A DNA stretch of 31,444 nucleotides from Alistipes sp. UBA936 (lineage in GTDB: Bacteria > Bacteroidota > Bacteroidia > Bacteroidales > Rikenellaceae), in NCBI GenBank assembly GCA_002293505.1, contig DBDI01000018.1, positions 1 to 31,444 on the forward strand, written 5' to 3'. The position numbers and the translations under genes were made by a program. Positions 13,375 to 21,063 of this stretch are shown here, piece after piece. Under the pieces are notes generated by a model. The model was not told the origin of the DNA. It worked only from the letters and a program-made list of their open reading frames with translations, and made no database searches. How positions within the stretch are numbered: position 1 is the first letter of the stretch; the number at the start of each line of letters is the position of its first letter.

Positions 13375-13904
13375 TACTCCAAACCCCAAGATTGATCCTG
13401 CGCCCGTGGCGAGAGGAGGATGCGAAGAGTCTCTACGAATATGCCCGCGACCCCCGGGTGGGGCCCATCTGCGGATGGCCGGTGCACACGAGCGTGGAGA
13501 ACAGCCGCCAGATAATTCGCGACGTGCTCGCGCTTCCGGAAATTTATGCGATCACAATCAAGCCGGACGACGCGGCGGTCGGAAGTATAGGGTTGGCGAT
13601 CGGTGCGGCAAGCAACCTCGGGTTGCCGCCCGACGAAGCCGAGATAGGGTATTGGATAGGGGTTCCGTTCTGGGGCCGGGGCTACACGCCCGAAGCCACG
13701 CGCGAGGTGATGCGCCACGCCTTCGACGATCTGGGCATTACGACGCTTTGGTGCGGCTACTTCGACGGCAACGACCAGTCGCGCCGCGTCGGGGAGAAGT
13801 GCGGCTTCAGGCACCATCGCACCGAACAGAAGCACTGGCCACTGATCGGGCAAACCGTCACACAACACATCACCCGCCTCCCGAAAGAGGAGTGGGAATT
13901 CTGA
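13371..13904 (+). CDS. GNAT acetyltransferase, RimJ/RimL-like
   Basis: A 177-residue GNAT-fold enzyme. TPRLILRPWREEDAKSLYEY is the usual N terminus of the RimJ/RimL/ribosomal-protein acetyltransferase group. GYWIGVPFWGRGYTPEATRE carries the acetyl-CoA-binding loop. FDGNDQSRRVGEKCGFRHH is the closing motif with the conserved Asn and Gly-Phe. It would transfer acetyl from acetyl-CoA to an amine; the substrate is unknown. The start at 13371 gives an ATGA overlap with the Pr6Pr gene. A much longer frame reading through that gene is a shadow. It converges on the HTH gene with a 19-base gap. Confidence 0.92.
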   Translation: MILQTPRLILRPWREEDAKSLYEYARDPRVGPICGWPVHTSVENSRQIIRDVLALPEIYAITIKPDDAAVGSIGLAIGAASNLGLPPDEAEIGYWIGVPFWGRGYTPEATREVMRHAFDDLGITTLWCGYFDGNDQSRRVGEKCGFRHHRTEQKHWPLIGQTVTQHITRLPKEEWEF

Positions 13905-13923
13905 GTTCCGTGCAGCAGACCCT

Positions 13924-14529
13924 CTATTTTTTGTTCTTGCCCCTCGGCCGGGCGGGGTGGTTCGCTGCCCACTCGCGCAGTTCGTCCACGTAGAAGTAGA
14001 CCTTCTTGCCCTCCTTGTGAAACGGCACGCGACCTCCCGCGGTGAGCTGATAGACCGCGGCTGCCGAACGATTCAGGATTTCACTTGCCGCATCCACTCC
14101 GATACGTCTGCGCCCATCGCCCGATTCATCGCCAGTCGCTTCTCCCGCGGCGGGTTTCGACACATTGGCGCTCCAGGCCGGTTGGGTCATAAAGTATCTC
14201 ACCACCGCATCCTCATAGAACACCGTCTTGCGTCCCTGTTCGCGTGAGGGCAACACTCCTTTCGCAGCCAGTTCGCTCACGGCTTTGGGCCTTAGTTTCA
14301 GAGCCCTGCACACCGCCTGCATATCCATCACGGGGCGGTCTGGCGTCAGGGTTCGTTGCAGATAGTCGATCTTGGCTTCGATTTGTGCCAGTCGGGCTGC
14401 GAGTTCTGGTTGGGCCGTTGTTTGTGTGCCGTCGTATTGTGCACCGTGTTGCGTCCCCTCTGCCGATAGCAGCCTCAGAATCTTCTCCACCGCTGCGGGA
14501 AGATTGTCGAACGTTAGTTTTTTTGCCAT
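13924..14529 (-). CDS. Double helix-turn-helix DNA-binding protein
   Basis: A 201-residue protein with a heptad-like segment at about 41-62 (LAARLAQIEAKIDYLQRTL) that could dimerise it. Two excisionase/MerR-type HTH units follow. The first, about 67-113, runs from MDMQAVCRALKLRPKAVSEL to a wing GRKTVFYEDAVVRYF. The second, 142-188, runs from VDAASEILNRSAAAVYQLTA to GKKVYFYVDELREWA. The linker between them is rich in Gly, Ala and Glu, and the protein ends in a basic tail. It is divergent from the SusC/SusD pair across 169 bases, so it may regulate that pair or itself. That is inference from position. No homologue of known function is recognised. Confidence 0.8.
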   Translation of the reverse strand: MAKKLTFDNLPAAVEKILRLLSAEGTQHGAQYDGTQTTAQPELAARLAQIEAKIDYLQRTLTPDRPVMDMQAVCRALKLRPKAVSELAAKGVLPSREQGRKTVFYEDAVVRYFMTQPAWSANVSKPAAGEATGDESGDGRRRIGVDAASEILNRSAAAVYQLTAGGRVPFHKEGKKVYFYVDELREWAANHPARPRGKNKK

Positions 14530-14536
14530 ACGGTTG

Positions 14537-14544
14537 CAAAAATA
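14537..14544 (-). promoter_or_regulatory. -7 box of the double-HTH gene
   Basis: TATTTTTG on the minus strand fits TAnnTTTG and is seven bases (CAACCGT) from the ATG at 14529, predicting a near-leaderless mRNA. Box, spacer and ATG match those of the Pr6Pr gene at 16 of 18 positions. Confidence 0.55.
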
Positions 14545-14570
14545 GTAAAAAAATTTAATAAATCCGTGTT

Positions 14571-14622
14571 ACGAAAATATTGCACCGGCATATTGCTGGA
14601 AACGAAAAATGCAGTATCTTCG
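14571..14622 (+). promoter_or_regulatory. SusC/SusD promoter region with short direct repeats
   Basis: TATCTTCG at 14615-14622 is a one-mismatch -7 box. ACGAAAA occurs at 14571-14577 and again at 14602-14608, 31 bp apart and each followed by a T/GC-containing tail. ATATTGC occurs at 14577-14583 and 14590-14596. These could bind a regulator. The implied leader to the ATG at 14699 is about 70 bases, AT-rich, without a Shine-Dalgarno site. Confidence 0.45.
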
Positions 14623-14698
14623 CGCCGTTAAACTAACTCGAAACTGAATGACAATTTCTTCTAACTTTATTTTATTAACCCTTAATTTTTCTTAGCTT

Positions 14699-17600
14699 AT
14701 GGACCAACTGTACAGGCAGACATCCGGGATAACCGGTTGGCTGAAAAATCGTTGCGGTTTGCTCGTGGCGATGTTGCTCATTAGTGCAACGTCGTTCGCT
14801 CAGCAGCCGGAAGGAGCTGCAACCGGAACCGTTTTGGACGAAAACGGCGCACCCGTGATCGGGGTAGTTGTAACTTCCGCTACAAATCAGACCGCTGTTA
14901 CCGACGGTGAAGGTTATTTCCGCCTTAGCCCCGTCGCTGTCGGCGAAACTCTCCACTTCAGCACACTGGGTATGACCCCGCAGGACGTTGTTTTCCGCGG
15001 ACAGCCCCTCGTAGTGACGATGGTTGTCGACGCAACCAGCATCGAAGACGTGATCGTGGTCGGTTACGGTACCGTTCGTAAGAGCGATATGACGGGTGCT
15101 GTTGCCGTTCTTGGCGACACCAAGTTGAAAACCGTTACCACTCCTCGCGTCGAAGATATGCTCAACGGTAAAGTTCCGGGGGTATTCGTAGGGTCGGGTA
15201 CTTCGCAGCCTGGTAGTACCGGTGTTATCATCATCCGTGGTAAGACCTCCATCAACGCCAGCACCAACCCTCTGTGGGTTATCGATGGTGTTATTATGGG
15301 TACCGCGGCCGGTGACATTAACCCCGCCGATATCGAGTCGATGACCGTCCTGAAGGACGCCGCTTCGACCGCTATCTACGGCTCTCAGGGTTCAAACGGT
15401 GTTATCATCGTGACTACCAAGAAGGGTCGCGCAGGTAAAGCTACCGTTAGTCTCTCTGCAAAGGCTGGTATGAACTATATGAACGAGGGCAACCTCAAGA
15501 TGATGAATGGGGCTCAGCTCTATGACCTGTTCAACGCTTTCCCTAACAGGGAGGCTATCGGCGGTTGGTTTACGCCCGATGTCAGAAACAGAAACTTCAG
15601 TTGGAAAGACGCGATCTCTCAAACCGGTGTCACTCAGGACTACAACATCTCTATTCGTGGTGGTACCGACAAACTCACGGCATACGCCTCCTTGGGTTAT
15701 TATGATGAAACCGGTACTGTTAAGGGCTTCGATTATTCTCGTTACTCGGGTCGTTTAAACGTGGACTGGAAAGTCTTCGATTGGTTGACTGTAAAACCGT
15801 CCGTAAGCATCGCTCGTCGTGATCTCGACAACCAACAGCTGGATCCTTCTGTTATGTATAATTACCTGCCTTGGAACAGCGCATATAATGAAGATGGAAC
15901 CCTCGTAGGCAGGGGTAATGAGGCTACTCCCGCTTGGGTTGGTTCTAACGGCTCGAGTAGTTTGTATAACCGTCAGTGGAATTATAGTTGGGACAGGTTC
16001 CACGAAGCTATCGCCAGCTTCGACTTCACTGTCAAAATCACCGACTGGCTGGCTTTCGAGTCTGTAAACAACTACCGTATGAATACGTTCAGAGGATTCG
16101 CGTATACAGACCCCCGCACGCTCGACAATACACAGGGTGGCAGTATTTATAATGCCACAAACGAAGCGAGCCGTTATTACTTCAACCACTTGTTGCGCTT
16201 CAACAAGACCTTCAACGAGGATCACCACGTGACGGCGATTGCTGCTTATGAGTGGAACTCCTATTATTACGATGCCTTCAATACCACCAAGTTGGGTATT
16301 CCTGTGGGAGCAGACAACCTTGCGCTTGCTGCTACTCCCAGTACAACATCCGGTAGTGTTTCGGACTGGGCGATGCAGTCGTACTTCCTTAACGCGACTT
16401 ACGCCTACCAGAATCGCTTCTTCGCTCAGGCTTCTGTCCGTCGCGACGGTTCTTCGAGGTTCGGTGAAGACAATCGTTACGGTACTTTCTTCTCTGTTTC
16501 CGGTTCTTGGAACATTCACGAGGAGAATTTCTTCGAAAATGCCCGTAATACTGTCAACCAGTTGAAGCTTCGTGCCAGCTACGGTTCAACCGGTAACCTT
16601 CCCGGCGAACTTTATGGTAACTACGACACCTATTCGTTGAGCGCCTCTTATGCTTACAATGGTGAAAATGGCGCCTTAATGTCAGGATTGGCCGGCAACA
16701 AAGAAATGACCTGGGAAACAACCTACACGACGAACGTTGGTATCGACTTGTCGATGTGGAACTCTCGCTTGAATGTTACACTCGATGTCTATGACAAGGC
16801 TACTTCGGGTTTGTTGTGGAGCACTCCTCTTCCTTCTGTTTGGGGTGTAACGAGCGTATGGCGCAACGTGGGTAACGTAAATAATAAAGGTATCGAAATC
16901 TCTATCGACGGCGATGTAATCCGTAACGAAAACTGGCGTTGGAACATCGGTGCTAACTTCGGATCCAACAAGAACAAAGTCGTGGAGTTGTTCGGAGGTA
17001 TGACCGAGAGGATCGCTAGCGGTGACTCTAACATTGCAGGATCTGCCGACAAGCTTTGGAAGGTCGGTTACGATATGGACACATGGTATCTTCCTGAGTG
17101 GGCTGGTGTCGATCCGACTGATGGTACTCCTCAGTGGTATACCAACGACGAAAACGGTCGTGAGATCACTAAAAGTATGAATAATGCGAAGCCGGTGATG
17201 CTGGGTAAATACACTCCCAAGTTCTATGGTGGTTTCAACACCACTCTTAATTGGAAGTTCCTCGACCTGAACGCAGTGTTCTCATACTCCTATGGTGGTA
17301 AGATCTTCAACTACGCACGTGTACAGAATGACTCTGATGGTGTTTATTTGGACACTAACCAGATGGCGTTGCAGAAGGGTTGGAGTCGTTGGGAAAAACC
17401 CGGAGACATCGCAACTCACCCCGAGCCTCGCCTCGGCGGTAACAACGGTTCAAACGGTACTTCTTCTCGTTTTCTTGAAAACGCCTCTTACCTGAAATTG
17501 AAGAACCTTACGCTCGGTGCTAACATTCCTCTCGAGAGTAAGGTGATTTCCGCCCTCAGGGTTTATGTATCGGGTGAAAACCTGTTCACTATCACTAAGT

Positions 17601-17728
17601 ACTCCGGTACCGACCCTGAAATTCCCGTTGATGACCAAGGCACTGGCAACTATAAAATTTCCGGTACCGGTAGGGCCCTTTATCCCGGCGTTACACGAGT
17701 TATGTTCGGTGTTAATCTCACATTCTAA
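14699..17728 (+). CDS. SusC/RagA-family TonB-linked outer-membrane transporter
   Basis: A 1009-residue SusC-like transporter. After a signal peptide ending near SFAQ (about residue 35) comes a carboxypeptidase-D regulatory-like domain at 40-112 (GTVLDENGAPVIGVVVTS). The signature VIVVGYGTVRKSDMTGAV and plug follow, with GVIIIRGKTSINASTNPLWV and MTVLKDAASTAIYGSQGSNG. A large barrel ends in MFGVNLTF. With the SusD-like lipoprotein encoded 12 bases downstream it should form a pedal-bin transporter for oligosaccharides or peptides, energised by TonB. No glycoside hydrolase is linked in the same direction, so the substrate is open; RagAB-type peptide uptake is possible. The gene is rich in GGT, CGT and GTT codons, unlike the GC-rich flanks, as expected for high expression. 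Confidence 0.97.
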   Translation: MDQLYRQTSGITGWLKNRCGLLVAMLLISATSFAQQPEGAATGTVLDENGAPVIGVVVTSATNQTAVTDGEGYFRLSPVAVGETLHFSTLGMTPQDVVFRGQPLVVTMVVDATSIEDVIVVGYGTVRKSDMTGAVAVLGDTKLKTVTTPRVEDMLNGKVPGVFVGSGTSQPGSTGVIIIRGKTSINASTNPLWVIDGVIMGTAAGDINPADIESMTVLKDAASTAIYGSQGSNGVIIVTTKKGRAGKATVSLSAKAGMNYMNEGNLKMMNGAQLYDLFNAFPNREAIGGWFTPDVRNRNFSWKDAISQTGVTQDYNISIRGGTDKLTAYASLGYYDETGTVKGFDYSRYSGRLNVDWKVFDWLTVKPSVSIARRDLDNQQLDPSVMYNYLPWNSAYNEDGTLVGRGNEATPAWVGSNGSSSLYNRQWNYSWDRFHEAIASFDFTVKITDWLAFESVNNYRMNTFRGFAYTDPRTLDNTQGGSIYNATNEASRYYFNHLLRFNKTFNEDHHVTAIAAYEWNSYYYDAFNTTKLGIPVGADNLALAATPSTTSGSVSDWAMQSYFLNATYAYQNRFFAQASVRRDGSSRFGEDNRYGTFFSVSGSWNIHEENFFENARNTVNQLKLRASYGSTGNLPGELYGNYDTYSLSASYAYNGENGALMSGLAGNKEMTWETTYTTNVGIDLSMWNSRLNVTLDVYDKATSGLLWSTPLPSVWGVTSVWRNVGNVNNKGIEISIDGDVIRNENWRWNIGANFGSNKNKVVELFGGMTERIASGDSNIAGSADKLWKVGYDMDTWYLPEWAGVDPTDGTPQWYTNDENGREITKSMNNAKPVMLGKYTPKFYGGFNTTLNWKFLDLNAVFSYSYGGKIFNYARVQNDSDGVYLDTNQMALQKGWSRWEKPGDIATHPEPRLGGNNGSNGTSSRFLENASYLKLKNLTLGANIPLESKVISALRVYVSGENLFTITKYSGTDPEIPVDDQGTGNYKISGTGRALYPGVTRVMFGVNLTF

Positions 17729-17740
17729 ACCATAATAAAG

Positions 17741-19627
17741 ATGAAAAAAATAACATATATTTTAGTAGCAGCCTGCCTTGTGTTGTCGTCCTGCGAGCTC
17801 GAAAGGACTCCCCACGGCGGCTACACGGGTGAGGAAATGGCGGTGAATCCGACCGCTTTCGAGAGTATGATAACCGGCCTGTACGGTCAGATGAAGGGTA
17901 TGGCCGACGCAACTCACCGCGCTGGTGACTATCCCGGTGACAACTCTTCCAAGCATAGTAGCACCACAGACGCTATGGCTGATTATATGACCTATAATCA
18001 CCGTAAAATATCCAACTGGAGAACAGAGACCATCTGGAATAACAGCTACAAAATCATTGCTCAATCGAGTGAAGCTATCGGTATGGTAGACGAAACTGAT
18101 ACCTCGAACGAGATTCTTCACCAGGTTGGGGAGGCTTACTATTTGAGAGGATTGAGTTACTTCTTCCTTGCTCGTATTTTTGGTATGCCTTACTATCAGA
18201 GTCCTGAAACCAACATGGCCGTTCCCATTATCAACGGTAAACCGGAAGACATTCTTGGTGACAACATTCAGTTGAAAGACAGGGATAGTGTCAAGGATGT
18301 CTATGAGCAGGTGATTTCCGACTTGAAGAAGGCAGATGAATTGATGGCTAAATCGGGTGTTAAGAAAACTAACATCTATGCCTCCAAGGAGGCTGCTTGG
18401 GCGTTGTTGTCTCGTGTATACCTCTATATGAGCGGTACGTACGCCAATCCCAACAATCAGTATTCTGACCTGGCTATCGAGTACGCCAATAAAGTGATCT
18501 CTTCCAACAGTTTCTCTATGCTTAGCAGGGATGATTTTAAGAAGTACAACACAACTCTTCCAACCAGCAACAAAGAAACAATCTTTGCTGTAAAGCGTAG
18601 TGATACGGACATACGTAACTCTCCGGGGCACTCTGACACTTACGGTGGTTTTTACTGTGAAGTAGGTGGTTCGGGTTGGAATGAGATGTATGCCAGTGCC
18701 AAGTATCTGGACAGGCTTCGTCACTCCGGTAACGATGCCAAGAATGTCTATGGTCCTAACGCTGCAGACGCACGTGGTAGCTTCATTCACCCGTTCTATG
18801 AAAATGTTTCTCCTGTAGACATAGCGAATGGTATCACGCCTGCTGTCGGAACCAATGGTCAGCCTTTGAAGGATAAATTTATGGTTATTACCGACTCCTA
18901 CAACGATGCTGGTGTCCTTACCAACTTCATCTGGCAGAAATGGGATGTCAGTGGTACTCCGGGTGCTTTGATTGCCACAGACCAGAATGGCGTAGATCGT
19001 CCCTTGACCGAAGTCAACGGACGTTACAAGGTAACTTACTCGCCCGTTAACGGTCCCGGCGCAGTAGAATACATTGGGGACATCGACAAAGACATTATTC
19101 TTAACGGTGTTTCGCTTATGTTTTCTATCTTCAAGTGTTCTATGGAAGGTGGCGCAAATAACCTGCATACACACTCGCCGGTTATTTCGCGCCTGGCTGA
19201 AATGTACTTGAACCTTGCCGAGGCTTACGTCAAAAAAGGTAACTATTCTCAGGCTTTGGAAGCGATCAATGTTGTCCGTAACCGTGCGGTGATCGGTAAC
19301 CCCATCACGCTCGAACAGATTACCAACAACGGTCCCGCTGTTGTGGACAACGAACGTACGCTCGAACTGGCTTGGGAAGCTCATCGTGGTTTCGATGCTT
19401 TCCGCGTAGGTTTCCCAATGAAGAGACGCTACCCGGGTTGGATGTACACCACCGCCAACGTTGCGCATAACCTGATTACTGTTGCTCCTGATAGCGATTT
19501 GGTAGTTCAGCTTATTGAGAACAATACTCTGAATGCGTACGCTCCTTACGGAGGTTTGACTCAGAATCCCGGTCCCACCATTCCGGCAGGTACCTATGAA
19601 CCTTATACTACGTTTATTCCGTATTAA
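17741..19627 (+). CDS. SusD/RagB-family nutrient-binding lipoprotein
   Basis: A 628-residue surface lipoprotein. The signal peptide ends in lipobox LSSC with Cys18 as the lipidated residue. The N-terminal half holds the TPR-like helices of SusD (YYLRGLSYFFLARIFGMPYY). The C-terminal RagB region has RLAEMYLNLAEAYVKKGNYS followed by ALEAINVVRNRAVI, then NERTLELAWEAHRGFD and a final aromatic-rich segment. It caps the SusC partner and captures substrate at the cell surface. It lies 12 bases after SusC in the same operon and shares its codon preference. A strong terminator follows 25 bases after the stop. Ligand specificity cannot be read from the sequence. Confidence 0.96.
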   Translation: MKKITYILVAACLVLSSCELERTPHGGYTGEEMAVNPTAFESMITGLYGQMKGMADATHRAGDYPGDNSSKHSSTTDAMADYMTYNHRKISNWRTETIWNNSYKIIAQSSEAIGMVDETDTSNEILHQVGEAYYLRGLSYFFLARIFGMPYYQSPETNMAVPIINGKPEDILGDNIQLKDRDSVKDVYEQVISDLKKADELMAKSGVKKTNIYASKEAAWALLSRVYLYMSGTYANPNNQYSDLAIEYANKVISSNSFSMLSRDDFKKYNTTLPTSNKETIFAVKRSDTDIRNSPGHSDTYGGFYCEVGGSGWNEMYASAKYLDRLRHSGNDAKNVYGPNAADARGSFIHPFYENVSPVDIANGITPAVGTNGQPLKDKFMVITDSYNDAGVLTNFIWQKWDVSGTPGALIATDQNGVDRPLTEVNGRYKVTYSPVNGPGAVEYIGDIDKDIILNGVSLMFSIFKCSMEGGANNLHTHSPVISRLAEMYLNLAEAYVKKGNYSQALEAINVVRNRAVIGNPITLEQITNNGPAVVDNERTLELAWEAHRGFDAFRVGFPMKRRYPGWMYTTANVAHNLITVAPDSDLVVQLIENNTLNAYAPYGGLTQNPGPTIPAGTYEPYTTFIPY

Positions 19628-19652
19628 TCTGCGGTAGTATCAAGTAAAAGCG

Positions 19653-19678
19653 AGCGGGCCCTCATCTGGGGGCCCGCT
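19653..19678. terminator. Bidirectional intrinsic terminator between SusD and the DUF3472 gene
   Basis: AGCGGGCCC (19653-19661) and GGGCCCGCT (19670-19678) form a perfect 9-bp GC-rich stem with an 8-base loop. TCTTT follows rightward and CGCTTTTAC leftward, so it can stop transcripts from both convergent genes. Confidence 0.85.
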
Positions 19679-19714
19679 TCTTTGTGGATGGGTGGTGGGG
19701 GAGGGTAGAGAAAA

Positions 19715-20959
19715 TCAGAGCCCGACCAGTTCACCGAAATCGACTTCCGGCGGCGTTCCCTTCCCGTTAGTCCTCTCCATCCTCGTCCCGAAGGCTGTGT
19801 TGTCGTCAAAGAAGCCGCAGTTTTGTAGCCAGAAGCCCTTCCCGTCTCCCCAGCCTGCATAATCGAGCCTGATTCCTTCTCGCGCCGTTGCATCGTTCGT
19901 GAAAACCGCTTCGGTTACTTCTCGCCACTGCCCATCCGCGGTGCAGACCCATTGATTGTCGAAGTTGGCTTGTTGTTGCTTCCAGCCCTCTTCCGGTAGG
20001 AAATTTTCCAGAAACGAGTGCGCATTCCGATAGCTTTTCGCTTCCGGGTGCGGTTGCTTCAGCGCCGCCACCAGTCGCCACTCCCCATCGTGTCCTCGAA
20101 AATATCCCGTAAAGGTGGTGCTGTTCGTTTTGGCATCGTATACCGCTTCCGTAAGAAAACCGTACCTCTTTCCCGCTTCCCACTCGTATGGTAAAAAGCT
20201 CTGTCCTCCCGAGCCTTCGTTGCCGAACTCCTGTACGGTAACCCCTTCTCCTTGACGCACTTTTCTCACCTGATACTCTGCCGGTATTTCGCTCGGCCGA
20301 TCTGTTACGTATGTGCTCCACACCGAAAACAGTACTCTCCGCTCGCCATTTGCCGCGACCTGAATTCCCATATACCCGCCATCGAACCCGTTCGCCATCG
20401 CATAGATTCCCGGCGGATCCTGCCCTTCGGGTATGGTCAGTTCGTTGTAGAACCAGCGTATGTTTTCCGCGCCGCCGACGTCGTACTTGCAGTGTACCGA
20501 CGGGCCTCGCCGCCCCCAGTAGGGCCAGTTCGCAGAGGCCGGTTCTGTCGGTACGAACGTCACTTTTCCTCCCGCCGCCTCGCCTCCGAGCCGTAGGGCC
20601 AGCCCCTCGCCAATGTTCCTTCCGCCGGTCGGCAAACCCACCAGATCTACCTTCACATAACCCGGTTTCTCGATCTCAACCTTGCCTCCCGCCTCTGCAT
20701 CGAAAGTTCGCCCGCCAACTCTTGCCTCGACACCCGAGCCCGCCGAGCCCCCCTGAGCCGAGCCTCCCTCCAGTGCCACCGACAGCTCTCCCGCCACCGC
20801 AAGATGGAAATAGACGCTCACCACTCCCGGGGCCGTTCTGTACGCATTCCCATAGAGCGGTACCGTCTTCGCGACCGGTTGTTCTTTTTCCTGCGCGCTG
20901 CATTGCACTCCCACGGCCAGCGCTGCCGCCAGTGCCGTGATTAAAAATTTTCTCTTCAT
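19715..20959 (-). CDS. Secreted DUF3472 (with DUF5077-like N terminus) protein
   Basis: A 414-residue exported protein with signal peptide MKRKFLITALAAALAVGVQC. The cysteine could serve as a weak lipobox, but cleavage after CSAQ is equally likely. The N-terminal domain at about 30-150 is a DUF5077-type beta-sandwich (GNAYRTAPGVVSVYFHLAVA, then KVDLVGL). DUF3472 follows at about 165-400 (ENIRWFYNELTIPEGQDPPG, GYMGIQV, RVLFSVWS, then WEAGKRYGFL and FWLQNCGFF). Such proteins occur near polysaccharide-utilisation genes and are thought to bind carbohydrate, but no activity is established. It has its own promoter, divergent from the M1 peptidase, and converges on SusD across a shared terminator. 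The Gly/Ala-rich segment at 64-95 looks like a flexible insert. Confidence 0.85.
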   Translation of the reverse strand: MKRKFLITALAAALAVGVQCSAQEKEQPVAKTVPLYGNAYRTAPGVVSVYFHLAVAGELSVALEGGSAQGGSAGSGVEARVGGRTFDAEAGGKVEIEKPGYVKVDLVGLPTGGRNIGEGLALRLGGEAAGGKVTFVPTEPASANWPYWGRRGPSVHCKYDVGGAENIRWFYNELTIPEGQDPPGIYAMANGFDGGYMGIQVAANGERRVLFSVWSTYVTDRPSEIPAEYQVRKVRQGEGVTVQEFGNEGSGGQSFLPYEWEAGKRYGFLTEAVYDAKTNSTTFTGYFRGHDGEWRLVAALKQPHPEAKSYRNAHSFLENFLPEEGWKQQQANFDNQWVCTADGQWREVTEAVFTNDATAREGIRLDYAGWGDGKGFWLQNCGFFDDNTAFGTRMERTNGKGTPPEVDFGELVGL

Positions 20960-20992
20960 TTTGGTTTTTTAAGTTTGGTTTTCGCGTTTCCA

Positions 20993-21020
20993 CAAAGATA
21001 CTCTTTTTTGGCTACCTTTG
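20993..21020. promoter_or_regulatory. Back-to-back divergent promoters (DUF3472 and M1 peptidase)
   Basis: TATCTTTG on the minus strand (21000-20993) and TACCTTTG on the plus strand (21013-21020) face outward, 12 bases apart with a T-rich spacer. The two polymerase footprints would overlap, so use should be mutually exclusive. Leaders would be about 36 bases leftward and 40 bases rightward. Confidence 0.6.
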
Positions 21021-21063
21021 TCCGCAAATCCAGATCCCTGTGAAATCGAAAACCTCCTCCACG

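Noticed and set aside
17762..19468. A 568-codon leftward frame opposite the SusD gene.
   Set aside because: It mirrors the SusD codons, has no domain signal, and would need a promoter inside SusD; SusD motifs are unambiguous.
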